A DNA stretch of 64,000 nt from an uncultured Bacteroidota bacterium (GTDB taxonomy: Bacteria; Bacteroidota; Bacteroidia; Chitinophagales; Chitinophagaceae). Positions 27,826-36,084 of this stretch are shown here, piece after piece; position 1 is the first letter of the stretch, and each line of letters opens with the position of its first letter. The position numbers and the translations under genes are program-made. The stretch spans positions 62,001 through 126,000 of the forward strand of contig CAIJFI010000002.1 in the NCBI GenBank assembly GCA_903819975.1. The letters are read 5' to 3'. The notes under the pieces are model-generated. The model was not told where the DNA came from. It saw only the letters and a program-made list of their open reading frames with translations, and ran no database searches.

Positions 27826-28233
27826 ATGCTAAAAAAACTAATTCTTTATTGTAGTCTTATAATAGCAGGCGCTAGTTGTAATCCCAACAGCACTGCGGAA
27901 AAAGCAGACAACCCTTTGGATGGAGGCAGGTATTTTATTGAAAATTACATGCAAGGGGACATGAAGAAAGCACAACAATATCTTTTAGTGAATACCGAAA
28001 ACCAGGCCTATTTTGATAAATTGACAAAAGAGTATTTTGCCCTTGACAAAGAAGGACGTATGCAATTAAGACAGGCTTCTATTCAAATTAACGAGGTGAA
28101 AACTATTAATGAGCAAGCCACTGCCATCTTATACCAAAACTCAAAGGATAAGGTTTTACGATGGGTGAAGGTGGTTTCAACTCCTGAAGGATGGAAAGTG
28201 GACTTAAAATTCAGTTATGGTCCTAAATTATAG
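27826..28233 (+). CDS. Small putative lipoprotein, DUF4878/NTF2-like
   Basis: A 135-residue protein starting with a lipoprotein-type signal (MLKKLILYCSLIIAGASC, candidate lipid-modified Cys18). The mature part has the look of an NTF2-like cone domain: GRYFIENYMQGDMKKAQQYL, a helical middle, then alternating strands (ATAILYQNSKDKVLRWVKVV, GWKVDLKF). This resembles DUF4878. Function unknown. I use ATG 27826 rather than the in-frame TTG at 27778. It is divergent from the amylase gene. Confidence 0.7.
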   Translation: MLKKLILYCSLIIAGASCNPNSTAEKADNPLDGGRYFIENYMQGDMKKAQQYLLVNTENQAYFDKLTKEYFALDKEGRMQLRQASIQINEVKTINEQATAILYQNSKDKVLRWVKVVSTPEGWKVDLKFSYGPKL

Positions 28234-28252
28234 GTCAAAAAGATAAAATTTG

Positions 28253-28260
28253 TATATTTG
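28253..28260 (+). promoter_or_regulatory. Predicted -7 box for the 50-residue membrane protein
   Basis: TATATTTG lies 39 nt before the ATG at 28300, in the gap after the lipoprotein gene, which suggests separate transcription. No -33 TTG at the right spacing. Confidence 0.35.
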
Positions 28261-28299
28261 CCCAGTCTAAAAACAACTATTAAAATTAATATTGATACA

Positions 28300-28452
28300 A
28301 TGGAAGCACAAAAAAACACTAAAAAATACTGGATCTACTGTTTTACATGGTTGGCAATAATGATAACCTTAATGTTTGTATACAGAGAGTTTTTCTGGTT
28401 AGCACTTCCTGGAACTGTTACCTATTTTGCAAAAGCAATGGATATATTTTAG
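28300..28452 (+). CDS. Small conserved-looking membrane protein (50 aa)
   Basis: A 50-residue protein: a polar N-terminus (MEAQKNTKKYW), one long hydrophobic helix (IYCFTWLAIMITLMFVYREF) and a second shorter apolar stretch with a FFWLALPG motif ending AKAMDIF. ATG 28300 is chosen over an in-frame upstream CCC-rich start without support. Evidence that it is real: a TAnnTTTG box upstream, a strong terminator 16 nt after its stop, and the protein-like composition. I recall similar short proteins with the FFWLALPG motif in related bacteria, but no function is known. Confidence 0.7.
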   Translation: MEAQKNTKKYWIYCFTWLAIMITLMFVYREFFWLALPGTVTYFAKAMDIF

Positions 28453-28467
28453 TATCAAAATACTTAT

Positions 28468-28503
28468 AAAAAAAGGAGCTTCATTTTTGAAGCTCCTTTT
28501 TTT
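28468..28503. terminator. Strong bidirectional terminator
   Basis: AAAAAAAGGAGCTTCA pairs with TGAAGCTCCTTTTTTT around a TTTT loop; 9 bp of G/C-containing stem extended by A-T pairs. Shared by the 50-aa gene and the convergent serine hydrolase gene. Confidence 0.92.
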
Positions 28504-28528
28504 ATGCCTTTGTACACCGTATTAAAAG

Positions 28529-29677
28529 TTATTTTAAAATAGTTAAAGCAGCTGCGACATAACTAAAGTTTTCAGGTTGAGCATGATGTTTTGCTTTTGT
28601 AACTTTTGATTCTCCCAAACGAACAACAACCGCATTCTTGTCTTTAATGATATAAACATATTGACCAAATAGTCCATTTTGAGCAACTACCCTATGTCCT
28701 TGTTCCGAAAATATCCAATACTGATATCCATAATAATCAACTGGCTTACCGTCTTCCGTTGGATCTTTTAAATAGCTAGCTGCAGTAGTCGCTTCTTGAA
28801 TATATTTTTGAGATACAATTTGCTGATTACCCCATTTCCCATCTTGCAAAACCAATTGCCCAAATCTTGCATAGTCTCTTGCTATACCATTAAAACAGCA
28901 AAAGGCCTTTTCGTGTTTCTTATCACCATCGGTCAACCATTTAGCATCCGCCTCGGACCCCATTGGTATCATGAATTTTTCTGACACTAATGCAGCAATA
29001 GATTTTCCGAAAACATTTTCAACAACAAATCCAAGTACCTGCGTGTCTGCACTTCTATATTCCCAGTTAACACCTGCTGGCTCTTTAGGAACAAGCTTGT
29101 TTATTAAAAATTCTTCATTGTCTCCATAGTATGCAGAGGCGTTTAAGCTAAAGTAACTTCCATCAGACTCTTTATAATTGGAGCCTGAACTCATAGTTAA
29201 AAGATCTTTGATTCTTAATTTCTCCCAACCATCTTTTTTAAATCGAGGAACATAATCTCCAACTAAATCATTTACAGATTTAATCTTCCCCTCGTCAATA
29301 GCAATTCCTATTAACAGTGATATTATACTTTTAGCTGCAGAAAAAGAACCACTTAAAGTATTAGGGGTATAGCCATCAAAATATTTTTCATATAATAATT
29401 TTCCATCCTGAAACACTAAAAAAGCATGGGTGTTATTGGAGTCAATAATTGCCATTAATGAGTCCGGGATTTGTTTTTTATTATAACTAGAATCCAGTGG
29501 CCAAAATTGAGTTTGTGGCGCTTTTGCTATTAAATTATAGGGATGGGTCTTATAATCATGAATAGTATGCTTACCCCATTTTGCAAAATTTCGGAGATGC
29601 GAAAAATTGGGCGTAAAGGAAAGTCCAAATGCTATAAGAATGATAGCCAAAAAGCCGATTAAAATTTTTTTAAGCAT
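28529..29677 (-). CDS. Serine hydrolase, beta-lactamase class C / esterase family
   Basis: A 382-residue protein with an N-terminal hydrophobic anchor or signal (residues 5-20). The beta-lactamase-like fold motifs are S113-A-A-K116 (SGSFSAAKSIISLL), a YRS tripeptide in NWEYRSADTQ in place of YxN, and AQNGLFGQYVYI near the C-terminus in the KTG-like position. Such proteins are usually DD-peptidases or esterases rather than true beta-lactamases. It likely faces the periplasm. Single gene, convergent with the 50-aa gene and divergent from the nitroreductase gene. Confidence 0.86.
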   Translation of the reverse strand: MLKKILIGFLAIILIAFGLSFTPNFSHLRNFAKWGKHTIHDYKTHPYNLIAKAPQTQFWPLDSSYNKKQIPDSLMAIIDSNNTHAFLVFQDGKLLYEKYFDGYTPNTLSGSFSAAKSIISLLIGIAIDEGKIKSVNDLVGDYVPRFKKDGWEKLRIKDLLTMSSGSNYKESDGSYFSLNASAYYGDNEEFLINKLVPKEPAGVNWEYRSADTQVLGFVVENVFGKSIAALVSEKFMIPMGSEADAKWLTDGDKKHEKAFCCFNGIARDYARFGQLVLQDGKWGNQQIVSQKYIQEATTAASYLKDPTEDGKPVDYYGYQYWIFSEQGHRVVAQNGLFGQYVYIIKDKNAVVVRLGESKVTKAKHHAQPENFSYVAAALTILK

Positions 29678-29788
29678 GAAAGCGTTGTTTAGTTTATTTT
29701 GCAGTTCACTTAAACCTAATTACAGTTAATCTGTTATTAGATTGGTGAATGGAAATTTAAATTACCTATTTTAATTAATAAAATAAAA

Positions 29789-30511
29789 ATGAGTCCAAAT
29801 TACTTTGACCAAATTATTGAAAAAAGAAGATCTAACCGCAAATTTGATGCGAATGTAGAAGTACCTAATGACGTGATTCAAAGAAGCCTGGAGCGCGCCA
29901 TCTTATCCCCTAATAGCAGTAATATGCAATTATGGGAGTTTTATTGGATACAAAATCCTGAAGAAAGAGAAAAATACACAGCACTTTGTTTAGGCCAGTC
30001 TGCTGCAAAAACAGCAAAGCAATTGGTGGTATTTGTTACAAGAGGAGACTTATGGAAAAGCAGGGCTAAGTGGAATTATGATCGTGTAAGAGAAGGCATA
30101 GTTGGAGAACCTAACAAACTACAAAAAAGAGGATTGGATTATTATACCAAATTAATGCCACTTGCCTACCGTTCCGACTGGTTTGGATTTTTTGCATTTG
30201 TAAGAAGAACAATTAGTTTTTTTGGCGGACTTACTAAACCTTTTTATCGAATGGGAGGAAAAGCGGATCAACGTGTAACAGTTCATAAATCTTGTGGATT
30301 AGCTGCTCAAACATTTATGCTTTCAATTGCTTCTGAAGGTTTTGAATCTTGTCCTATGGAAGGTTTTGATGCTAAACGAGTAAAGAAAGCATTGAACCTA
30401 CCTCGCGGCGCAGAAATTAATATGATAATTGCAGTAGGTAAAGCAACCGAAGAAGGAATTTGGGGCCCAAGAAACAGAGTTCCTTACAATGAAGTTGTTT
30501 TTGTAAGATAA
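29789..30511 (+). CDS. Nitroreductase family flavoprotein
   Basis: A 240-residue FMN-dependent oxidoreductase family protein. Seen: N-terminal EKRRSNRKFDANVEVP, the FMN-contacting SPNSSNMQLWEF, the helix SCGLAAQTFMLSIASEGFESCPMEGFD region and the C-terminal INMIIAVGKATEEGIWGPRNR. A longer than usual internal insert (residues 100-165) contains a WFGFFAFVRR aromatic segment. Substrate not predictable. Monocistronic, ended by the terminator at 30534. Confidence 0.87.
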   Translation: MSPNYFDQIIEKRRSNRKFDANVEVPNDVIQRSLERAILSPNSSNMQLWEFYWIQNPEEREKYTALCLGQSAAKTAKQLVVFVTRGDLWKSRAKWNYDRVREGIVGEPNKLQKRGLDYYTKLMPLAYRSDWFGFFAFVRRTISFFGGLTKPFYRMGGKADQRVTVHKSCGLAAQTFMLSIASEGFESCPMEGFDAKRVKKALNLPRGAEINMIIAVGKATEEGIWGPRNRVPYNEVVFVR

Positions 30512-30533
30512 GCAGACGCGAGGCGTTATTTGT

Positions 30534-30567
30534 AATAAAGCACTTAAATATTTTTAAGTGCTTTATT
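30534..30567. terminator. Bidirectional terminator between nitroreductase and CoA-transferase genes
   Basis: AATAAAGCACTTAAA pairs with TTTAAGTGCTTTATT (30534-30548 with 30553-30567) around a 4-nt loop, followed by a T-run. Confidence 0.9.
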
Positions 30568-30569
30568 TT

Positions 30570-31856
30570 TTATACAAACTCTTTGAATCTTTCATGACAT
30601 TCTTTGGTTAAAAACTCACGATCATCTGGATGGGCAATGTCAATTAATAACTTTGCTCTTTGTCGCAAATTTTTCCCATACAAATAAGCTACCCCATATT
30701 CAGTAACCACATAATGGATATGACCTCTTGTAGTTACCACGCCTGCACCTTGTTGCAAATATGGTACGATTCTTGAAACCCCCTTATGTGTTCTACTTGT
30801 AATTGCAATAATTGGTTTACCACCTTCGCTTAATGCAGCGCCACGCATAAAATCCATCTGTCCTCCAATGCCGCTATATTGATATTTACCAATACTATCA
30901 GCACAAATCTGGCCTGTTAAATCTACTTCGACTGCACTATTAATTGCAATCACTTTTGGATTGCGACGAATCACATGTGGGTCATTTACATAGTCGATAT
31001 CTAAAAAATTAATAGCAGGATTATCGTTTATGTAATTGTATAATTTATTAGTGCCTAATGCAAATGAAGTCACTAATTTATTAGGGTGTATTTTTTTCTT
31101 TTTATTATTGATGATATCTTTTTCAAACAAGTCTATAATACCATCACTAAACATTTCGGTATGCATTCCTAAATCCTTGTGGTTACCTAAAGATTTTAAT
31201 ACCGCATCTGGAATGGTTCCAATACCTACTTGTAATGTACTTCCATCTTCAATCATGTTGGCAACGTTTTGACCAACTCTTAATTCAGTCTCTGTGATTT
31301 TTGCGCCATAGTCAACTTGTGGTAATGCTTCATCATGAAAAACCATTGCAGCAAAACGATCGGTATGAATCATACCATCACCATGGGTTCTAGGCATTTG
31401 AGGATTTACTTGTGCAATTACATACTTTGCACAATTCACAGCAGTACGTGCAATGTCCACCGAGGTTCCTAATGTACAATATCCATGAATATCTGGAGGT
31501 GACACTTGCACAATAGCAACATCTACTGGCAATACAGTACGAATCATATCTGGTATATCACTTAAAAAAGCAGGGATAAAATCGGCCCTTCCTTCCATTA
31601 CTGCTTTTCGAACAGGTTCAGAAACGAATAATGAATTAATATGAAAAGCTTTTTCAAAACCTGCATTTGCAATTTCTACCTTCCCTTGTAATGTGATTGA
31701 AATAACTTCTACATCCTGCAAACGATCTTTTTGCTTAGTAAGTTCTCTTAACATATACAAAGGAGTGCATGCGCTTCCATGAATGAATATCCTATTACCA
31801 CTTTGAATTAAATTTAAAGCCTCTTGTGCAGTTGTGTAATGGAATGGATGAATCAT
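30570..31856 (-). CDS. Acetyl-CoA hydrolase/transferase family protein (4-hydroxybutyrate CoA-transferase-like)
   Basis: A 428-residue class I CoA-transferase that moves CoA between acetate/butyrate-type acids. Seen: N-terminal SGNRIFIHGSACTPLYML, DVAIVQVSPPDIHGYCTLG, LQVGIGTIPDAVL, and HTEMFSDGIIDLFE with the catalytic Glu. The C-terminal domain carries GGQMDFMRGA and TEYGVAYLYGKNLRQRAK. Exact acyl substrate cannot be decided. Monocistronic, with the 189-nt region 31857-32045 upstream of it holding only the terminator at 31977. Confidence 0.9.
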   Translation of the reverse strand: MIHPFHYTTAQEALNLIQSGNRIFIHGSACTPLYMLRELTKQKDRLQDVEVISITLQGKVEIANAGFEKAFHINSLFVSEPVRKAVMEGRADFIPAFLSDIPDMIRTVLPVDVAIVQVSPPDIHGYCTLGTSVDIARTAVNCAKYVIAQVNPQMPRTHGDGMIHTDRFAAMVFHDEALPQVDYGAKITETELRVGQNVANMIEDGSTLQVGIGTIPDAVLKSLGNHKDLGMHTEMFSDGIIDLFEKDIINNKKKKIHPNKLVTSFALGTNKLYNYINDNPAINFLDIDYVNDPHVIRRNPKVIAINSAVEVDLTGQICADSIGKYQYSGIGGQMDFMRGAALSEGGKPIIAITSRTHKGVSRIVPYLQQGAGVVTTRGHIHYVVTEYGVAYLYGKNLRQRAKLLIDIAHPDDREFLTKECHERFKEFV

Positions 31857-31971
31857 GTGTATTAATTATTAACCACGAAATAATGGCCTTATACAAGCAA
31901 AAAACATGATTTAAATCAATCTAGTAGTTGATTCTAGATAGACATTCAATTTAAACTAGGCATATTAGATA

Positions 31972-32002
31972 CAAAAAAGGGCCACTCAAACGAGTGGCCC
32001 TT
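31972..32002 (-). terminator. Terminator of the interrupted DUF1080 gene
   Basis: AAGGGCCACTC (31977-31987) pairs perfectly with GAGTGGCCCTT (31992-32002) around AAAC; on the minus strand the stem is followed by TTTTTTG. 44 nt after the stop at 32046. Confidence 0.9.
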
Positions 32003-32045
32003 GCTAAAAGATATTGTTAAATTATTGTTTTCGCAATAATAAACA

Positions 32046-32990
32046 TTAGTTGATTGCTGGCGTGATTACAATATTTCTAAATTCAATTGGACCATGATCA
32101 CCTTGCATCATAAGAGGACCTGGCTCTCCTTCCTTGCTATCCAAGGCTCCACCAGTTACCCCAGGAATTTCTTGCTTATATATAATAGTAGTGCCATTCG
32201 CTTTAACAGTTACCATTCTTCCAACTAATTCTACATCATAGCTTTGCCACTCACCTGCTTCCTTTGCTACATTTAACCAAGGATCAATAAAACCATAAAT
32301 ACCGCCAAGATATAAACTCATTGGCTCCATGCCTTTATTGTCTTCAATTTGAATTTCATATCTACCTCTTAAATACACACCACTATTACTTCCCTTTGGA
32401 TACTTGAATTCAATATGTAATTTAAAATCGTTGAAAGTTTTTTCGGTTCTAATATTGGCGCCAGATTTTGGACTTTTCAACACTCCATTTTCAACTACCC
32501 ATTGATTTGTTTTGCCAAGTGCTTGCCATCCAGTTAAATCTTTGCCATTAAATAATTTTATTGGCGCTCCCCATTTAGGCGCTTTGTCTCTCCATAATTT
32601 AGGGGCTCTCTCTCCAACCCAAGTAAATGTTCCACCCCAAGTCGTAATCATAGTGCCAGTTAACTTACCATCTTTTAAAGTTCCTTCTACTACTAACTCT
32701 TTGTCAGTTTTTTCCCATTATGCTGGGATATGAAATGAAACCTTACCATCTTTAAACTCTACTTTTGAAATAGGTCTAGCACTTCCCCCTTCTGCTACAA
32801 AACGACCAATATAGCCGTTAACACCAGTATGTCTCACTTCCAGCCAAGACGGAGCCATTCGGCCATCCATATTCACTGTTAAATCCCAACGGCCTTCGAT
32901 AGGATCTTTTTCGGAACCTCCATTTGCTTTTAATAAACTTGTTGACAAAACAAGTAAGGCAAATAATAATAATTTAAAATAGTTTTTCAT
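32046..32990 (-). pseudogene. DUF1080 family secreted protein interrupted by an in-frame stop
   Basis: One reading frame of 315 codons, split by a single TAA at 32718-32720. The first part (residues 1-90) has a signal peptide (MKNYFKLLLFALLVLSTSLLKA) and a small beta domain ending VSFHIPA. The frame continues with WEKTDKELVVEGTLKDG, GTFTWVGERAP and then a DUF1080 domain (APIKLFNGKDLTGWQALG to PGPLMMQGDHGPIEFRNI). There is no frameshift; TAA differs by one base from CAA (Gln), a fitting residue before WE. An internal ATG at 32651 could start a truncated, signal-less domain. Readthrough or a sequencing error remain possible. A good terminator still follows. Confidence 0.8.
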
Positions 32991-33068
32991 ATGAATAGCA
33001 TTTACATCGTTAATTGAATATTGAATTTACTAATAATTTAATAATTAAAAAGGAATAATACATGAACG

Positions 33069-33290
33069 TTAAACCACCTTAATAACTTTAACTGGGCAGG
33101 CCTTTTCAACCTCAACAGACAAATCCTTATCAGCTTCGTTTATAGCTAATTGATGTATATCTTTCTTTACAATAGACTGAACCAATGTGGCTTTGCCATC
33201 CTTTTTAGACATACGCCAAAAAGCAGGCTGCATTTCAAAACAAATACTGCAACCTATACACTTATTGCGATAATGAATAATCTTAGGCAT
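33069..33290 (-). CDS. Small 4Fe-4S ferredoxin
   Basis: A 73-residue electron carrier with a single-cluster signature: CIGCSIC at residues 12-18 and a distal CPVK near residue 67, four cysteines in the arrangement of monocluster ferredoxins. The start overlaps the end of the U32 gene by 8 nt, so the two are translationally coupled. This suggests it supplies electrons to, or matures with, the Fe-S-containing U32 protein. Confidence 0.9.
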   Translation of the reverse strand: MPKIIHYRNKCIGCSICFEMQPAFWRMSKKDGKATLVQSIVKKDIHQLAINEADKDLSVEVEKACPVKVIKVV

Positions 33291-34533
33291 TCTGTAACGT
33301 ACTTATGAGTTTATAAATTTTATAGGCAGGTGTAATTTTAATGTCAATTGGCAAAGTGAGCAAGTCGCCTTTTTCTCCTAACACATTTTCTTCCCCATTT
33401 ACAACAAGTGTTTCCATTGTCATTTTTTGCATACCCAATGCAGGACCCATAATTAACAAGCTGTCTCCTTTTTTAATTTGACCGGCTTCTATTAAAAACT
33501 CGCCAACTTTAACCTTAGAATAATATTTAGTGCCTTTGCCCAAGTATATTTTTTTATCCGTCGCCGCGGATCCAGGATTTTGTGTCCATTCTCCTAGCTT
33601 TCGTCCCAAATAATATCCTTCCCAGAAACCTCTATTATAAACCGCTTCTAAACGCTTCATCCAATTGTCAATCTTATCCTGTGTAAAGGAGTTTTGCATT
33701 ATGGCTTCTACCGCTTCTCTATAACAAGCAGTAACTTCGTGCACATAGTCTGCTCCTTTACTTCGTCCCTCTATTTTTAAAACAGCAACACCTGCATCAA
33801 TAATTTGATCTAAAACATTAATGGTACATAAATCCTTTGGCGACATAATGTATTCATTGTCTATTTCTAATTCAAATCCAGACTCTTTATCAATTACTGT
33901 ATAAGATCTTCTACAATTTTGTGTACAGGCACCTCTATTTGCAGCAGCATTTTGTTCGTGTAAACTTAAATAGCACTTTCCTGAAACCGCCATACATAAT
34001 GCACCATGCACAAATATTTCAACTTTAATAAGTTCTCCACTTATGCCTCTAATATCTCTTCTTTTAATTTCATTGCATATATGAGCCACTTGTTTTAAGG
34101 TCAACTCACGTGCTAATACAACAACATCCGAATAAGGTGCAAAAAATTGCACTGCATCTATATTGCTAATATTAGCTTGCGTAGAAACATGCAATGGAAT
34201 ACCCATTTCCTTACAAGCACCTATTACTGCAAAGTCGGCAGCAATAACAGCGTCTATCTTATGCTCTTTTACTTTCTTTAAAATTATATTTAACAACTGC
34301 ATATCGTGCTCGTACATCACCGTATTTAATGTGAGGTATGCTTTAATATTATTTGCTTTTGCTATACTACTTACCTGCTTTATATCTTCTATTGAAAATG
34401 GGCTAGAAGATACCGTTCTCATATTTAATTGCTCTACACCAAAATAGATAGCATTTGCTCCAGCATTAATTGCTGCTTGCATTGCTTCAAAGGAACCTGC
34501 AGGTGATAGTATTTCAATCTTTACATTTTTCAT
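33283..34533 (-). CDS. Peptidase U32 family protein (TrhP/RlhA-type)
   Basis: A 416-residue protein of the U32 family, whose best-studied members hydroxylate RNA (tRNA wobble uridine or 23S rRNA) rather than cleave peptides. Seen: EILSPAGSFEAMQAAINAGA at the N-terminus, HVSTQANISN, EIFVHGALCMAVSGKCYLS and NRGACTQNCRRSY, whose cysteines form the family Fe-S site. A beta-barrel C-terminal domain follows. ATG 34533 is used; the frame extends only to a TTG at 34545. A ferredoxin gene overlaps its 3' end. TrhP (tRNA) seems more likely than a protease role. Confidence 0.85.
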   Translation of the reverse strand: MKNVKIEILSPAGSFEAMQAAINAGANAIYFGVEQLNMRTVSSSPFSIEDIKQVSSIAKANNIKAYLTLNTVMYEHDMQLLNIILKKVKEHKIDAVIAADFAVIGACKEMGIPLHVSTQANISNIDAVQFFAPYSDVVVLARELTLKQVAHICNEIKRRDIRGISGELIKVEIFVHGALCMAVSGKCYLSLHEQNAAANRGACTQNCRRSYTVIDKESGFELEIDNEYIMSPKDLCTINVLDQIIDAGVAVLKIEGRSKGADYVHEVTACYREAVEAIMQNSFTQDKIDNWMKRLEAVYNRGFWEGYYLGRKLGEWTQNPGSAATDKKIYLGKGTKYYSKVKVGEFLIEAGQIKKGDSLLIMGPALGMQKMTMETLVVNGEENVLGEKGDLLTLPIDIKITPAYKIYKLISTLQNA

Positions 34534-34563
34534 GACGAAAATCAAGTTTTGTAATTTCTATAA

Positions 34564-34596
34564 TTGAGCAAATATTAATTATTAAAGTTATTTTTG
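34564..34596 (+). promoter_or_regulatory. Predicted promoter of the QueD/PTPS gene
   Basis: TATTTTTG at 34589-34596 matches the -7 element; TTG at 34564-34566 is 22 nt upstream, slightly wide. The start codon is 28 nt further on. Confidence 0.4.
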
Positions 34597-34624
34597 CACT
34601 GATTTTTATCATACACGCTATACA

Positions 34625-35050
34625 ATGATTAAGCTAACTAAGATCTTTCATTTCGAGACTGCACATGCAATTCATGGATACAATGGTGCTTGTAAAAATA
34701 TACATGGCCATTCCTATGAACTTCATGTAACTGTAATGGCAGATGAGGATTTCGAAGACCATATACCTGCTCCAGGATTTATTATAGATTTTAAAGAAAT
34801 TAAAAAGGTAGTGAAGGAAGATATTATTCAACAACTTGACCACAAACTCATATTGTCAGAACAATTTATTCAAGACCATTTATATAAAACGGCACAGGAC
34901 AATCTTATCATTTGGAAAGCAGAGCCTACGGCTGAAAATATTTTGCTATACATTAAGTCAAAACTCAAGGATGTGTTGCCACACCATATTAAAGTTGCCA
35001 ATCTAAAATTGTATGAGACCAAAGATTCTTATGCTGAGTGGAGTAAATAG
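34625..35050 (+). CDS. queD: 6-pyruvoyl-tetrahydropterin synthase / QueD family protein
   Basis: A 141-residue zinc enzyme of the PTPS/QueD family, converting dihydroneopterin triphosphate to carboxytetrahydropterin in queuosine synthesis (or a pterin product). Seen: zinc His in FETAHAI, then CKNIHGHSYELHV with catalytic Cys and two His ligands, IIDFKEIKKVVKEDI, LDHKLIL, and the Glu in KLYETKDSYAEW. No other queuosine gene is adjacent, so QueD versus eukaryote-type PTPS is a judgement. Confidence 0.85.
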   Translation: MIKLTKIFHFETAHAIHGYNGACKNIHGHSYELHVTVMADEDFEDHIPAPGFIIDFKEIKKVVKEDIIQQLDHKLILSEQFIQDHLYKTAQDNLIIWKAEPTAENILLYIKSKLKDVLPHHIKVANLKLYETKDSYAEWSK

Positions 35051-35063
35051 TTTTACTACTTAC

Positions 35064-36026
35064 CTAAAAATAAAACCATTCACCTGAAACTTTGCCATTG
35101 GCAAGCACCAATGTTGGTGCTGGAATTTTGATTGCATTTAACACAAAAAATAAAGTTTTCATTGTTTTAGATTTTGTTGGGATCTTTTCAAAATCCACAT
35201 CTAATGAAAGGTACCACTGCGGATATCTTTTCAAATCGTTTCTTACTATATATTCTGTTTGATAAATTTGATTCCCTGTTGTGGACCAATTATTCCCATA
35301 ACCTCCAAACATATTTTCTGCACCATAACCCACTGCAATATTTAGCCATTTAGGTGCAGGCAGTTTTGGCAAAAAGGAATAAAGATTCGCACTTAACCAA
35401 TACGTTTGTGCATTGTAGTCTTTTAATAAGCGCTCCGGCAATGAACTTCCAAAATATTGATTGGTTCTGTTTTCTAATTGAATATCACTATACTTATTAA
35501 AGTGTGCACTAAACTTTAGTCTTATTTTTTGTTCACCCCATGCATATTGTTGACCTGCCCAAATACCTGTTCCCAAAGTATTTGCCAACATATCATTCCA
35601 GCTCCAACCCCATTGACTAGAAAATCCATCTAAGGTTTCAATAATAGTTTGATATCCTAAGCCTGATAAACTTGAATACAATATTGCTTTATTGTTTTTA
35701 ACGCCAGCCCATTGTAATGCTGCAAATTGCAATCGGCTCACTTGATAAGCCGTATAACCATGGCCCGCTTTATCCATCTTTAACCATTCACCTCCGTCAT
35801 TGTAAAAATGAAAACTGCTTCGCGGATAATTGGCATACCATGCCTGATTTAATGCTAGTAAGGAACCGCCATAGGTTAGCACCTGCGCTTTTGCAATAAG
35901 TGATTGTCTATTTTTGAATAATACCAAAGAATCGTAATGCGTAATAATTGAACTGTCCTTGTCTTGCGCAAAGCAAAAAACAGCACTACTCAATACTAAT
36001 AATAAAAGGATCGTTTTTAAGCGCAT
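35064..36026 (-). CDS. DUF2279 family exported protein
   Basis: A 320-residue protein with a signal peptide (MRLKTILLLLVLSSAVFCFAQ). The DUF2279/YfiM-like core reads KMDKAGHGYTAYQVSRLQF, with LSGLGYQTIIETLDGFSSQWG and WNDMLANTLGTG, seen in outer-membrane-associated proteins of unknown role. The C-terminal part is rich in aromatic, strand-like segments. ATG 36026 is chosen; the frame is open upstream to 36128 but that extension would run through the tmRNA terminator and 3' end. It has a TACATTTG box 10 nt before the ATG. Confidence 0.8.
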   Translation of the reverse strand: MRLKTILLLLVLSSAVFCFAQDKDSSIITHYDSLVLFKNRQSLIAKAQVLTYGGSLLALNQAWYANYPRSSFHFYNDGGEWLKMDKAGHGYTAYQVSRLQFAALQWAGVKNNKAILYSSLSGLGYQTIIETLDGFSSQWGWSWNDMLANTLGTGIWAGQQYAWGEQKIRLKFSAHFNKYSDIQLENRTNQYFGSSLPERLLKDYNAQTYWLSANLYSFLPKLPAPKWLNIAVGYGAENMFGGYGNNWSTTGNQIYQTEYIVRNDLKRYPQWYLSLDVDFEKIPTKSKTMKTLFFVLNAIKIPAPTLVLANGKVSGEWFYF

Positions 36027-36036
36027 AATCGTAAAC

Positions 36037-36044
36037 CAAATGTA
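36037..36044 (-). promoter_or_regulatory. Predicted -7 box for the DUF2279 gene
   Basis: TACATTTG on the minus strand, 10 nt before the ATG at 36026, lying in the tail of the tmRNA terminator. No -33 box at ideal spacing. Confidence 0.3.
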
Positions 36045-36050
36045 AAAAAT

Positions 36051-36072
36051 AATCCCGCAATTTTGCGGGATT
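36051..36072 (-). terminator. Terminator of ssrA
   Basis: A perfect 10-bp stem (AATCCCGCAA 36051-36060 with 36063-36072) followed on the minus strand by ATTTTTTAC, 12 nt after the tmRNA 3' end. Confidence 0.9.
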
Positions 36073-36084
36073 AAAATTCTACTG

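Noticed and set aside
32046-32651. Separate short DUF1080 gene starting at 32651
   Set aside because: The upstream 63 nt after the stop codon continue the same frame with protein-like sequence and the signal peptide lies in the first part, so one interrupted gene is the better reading.
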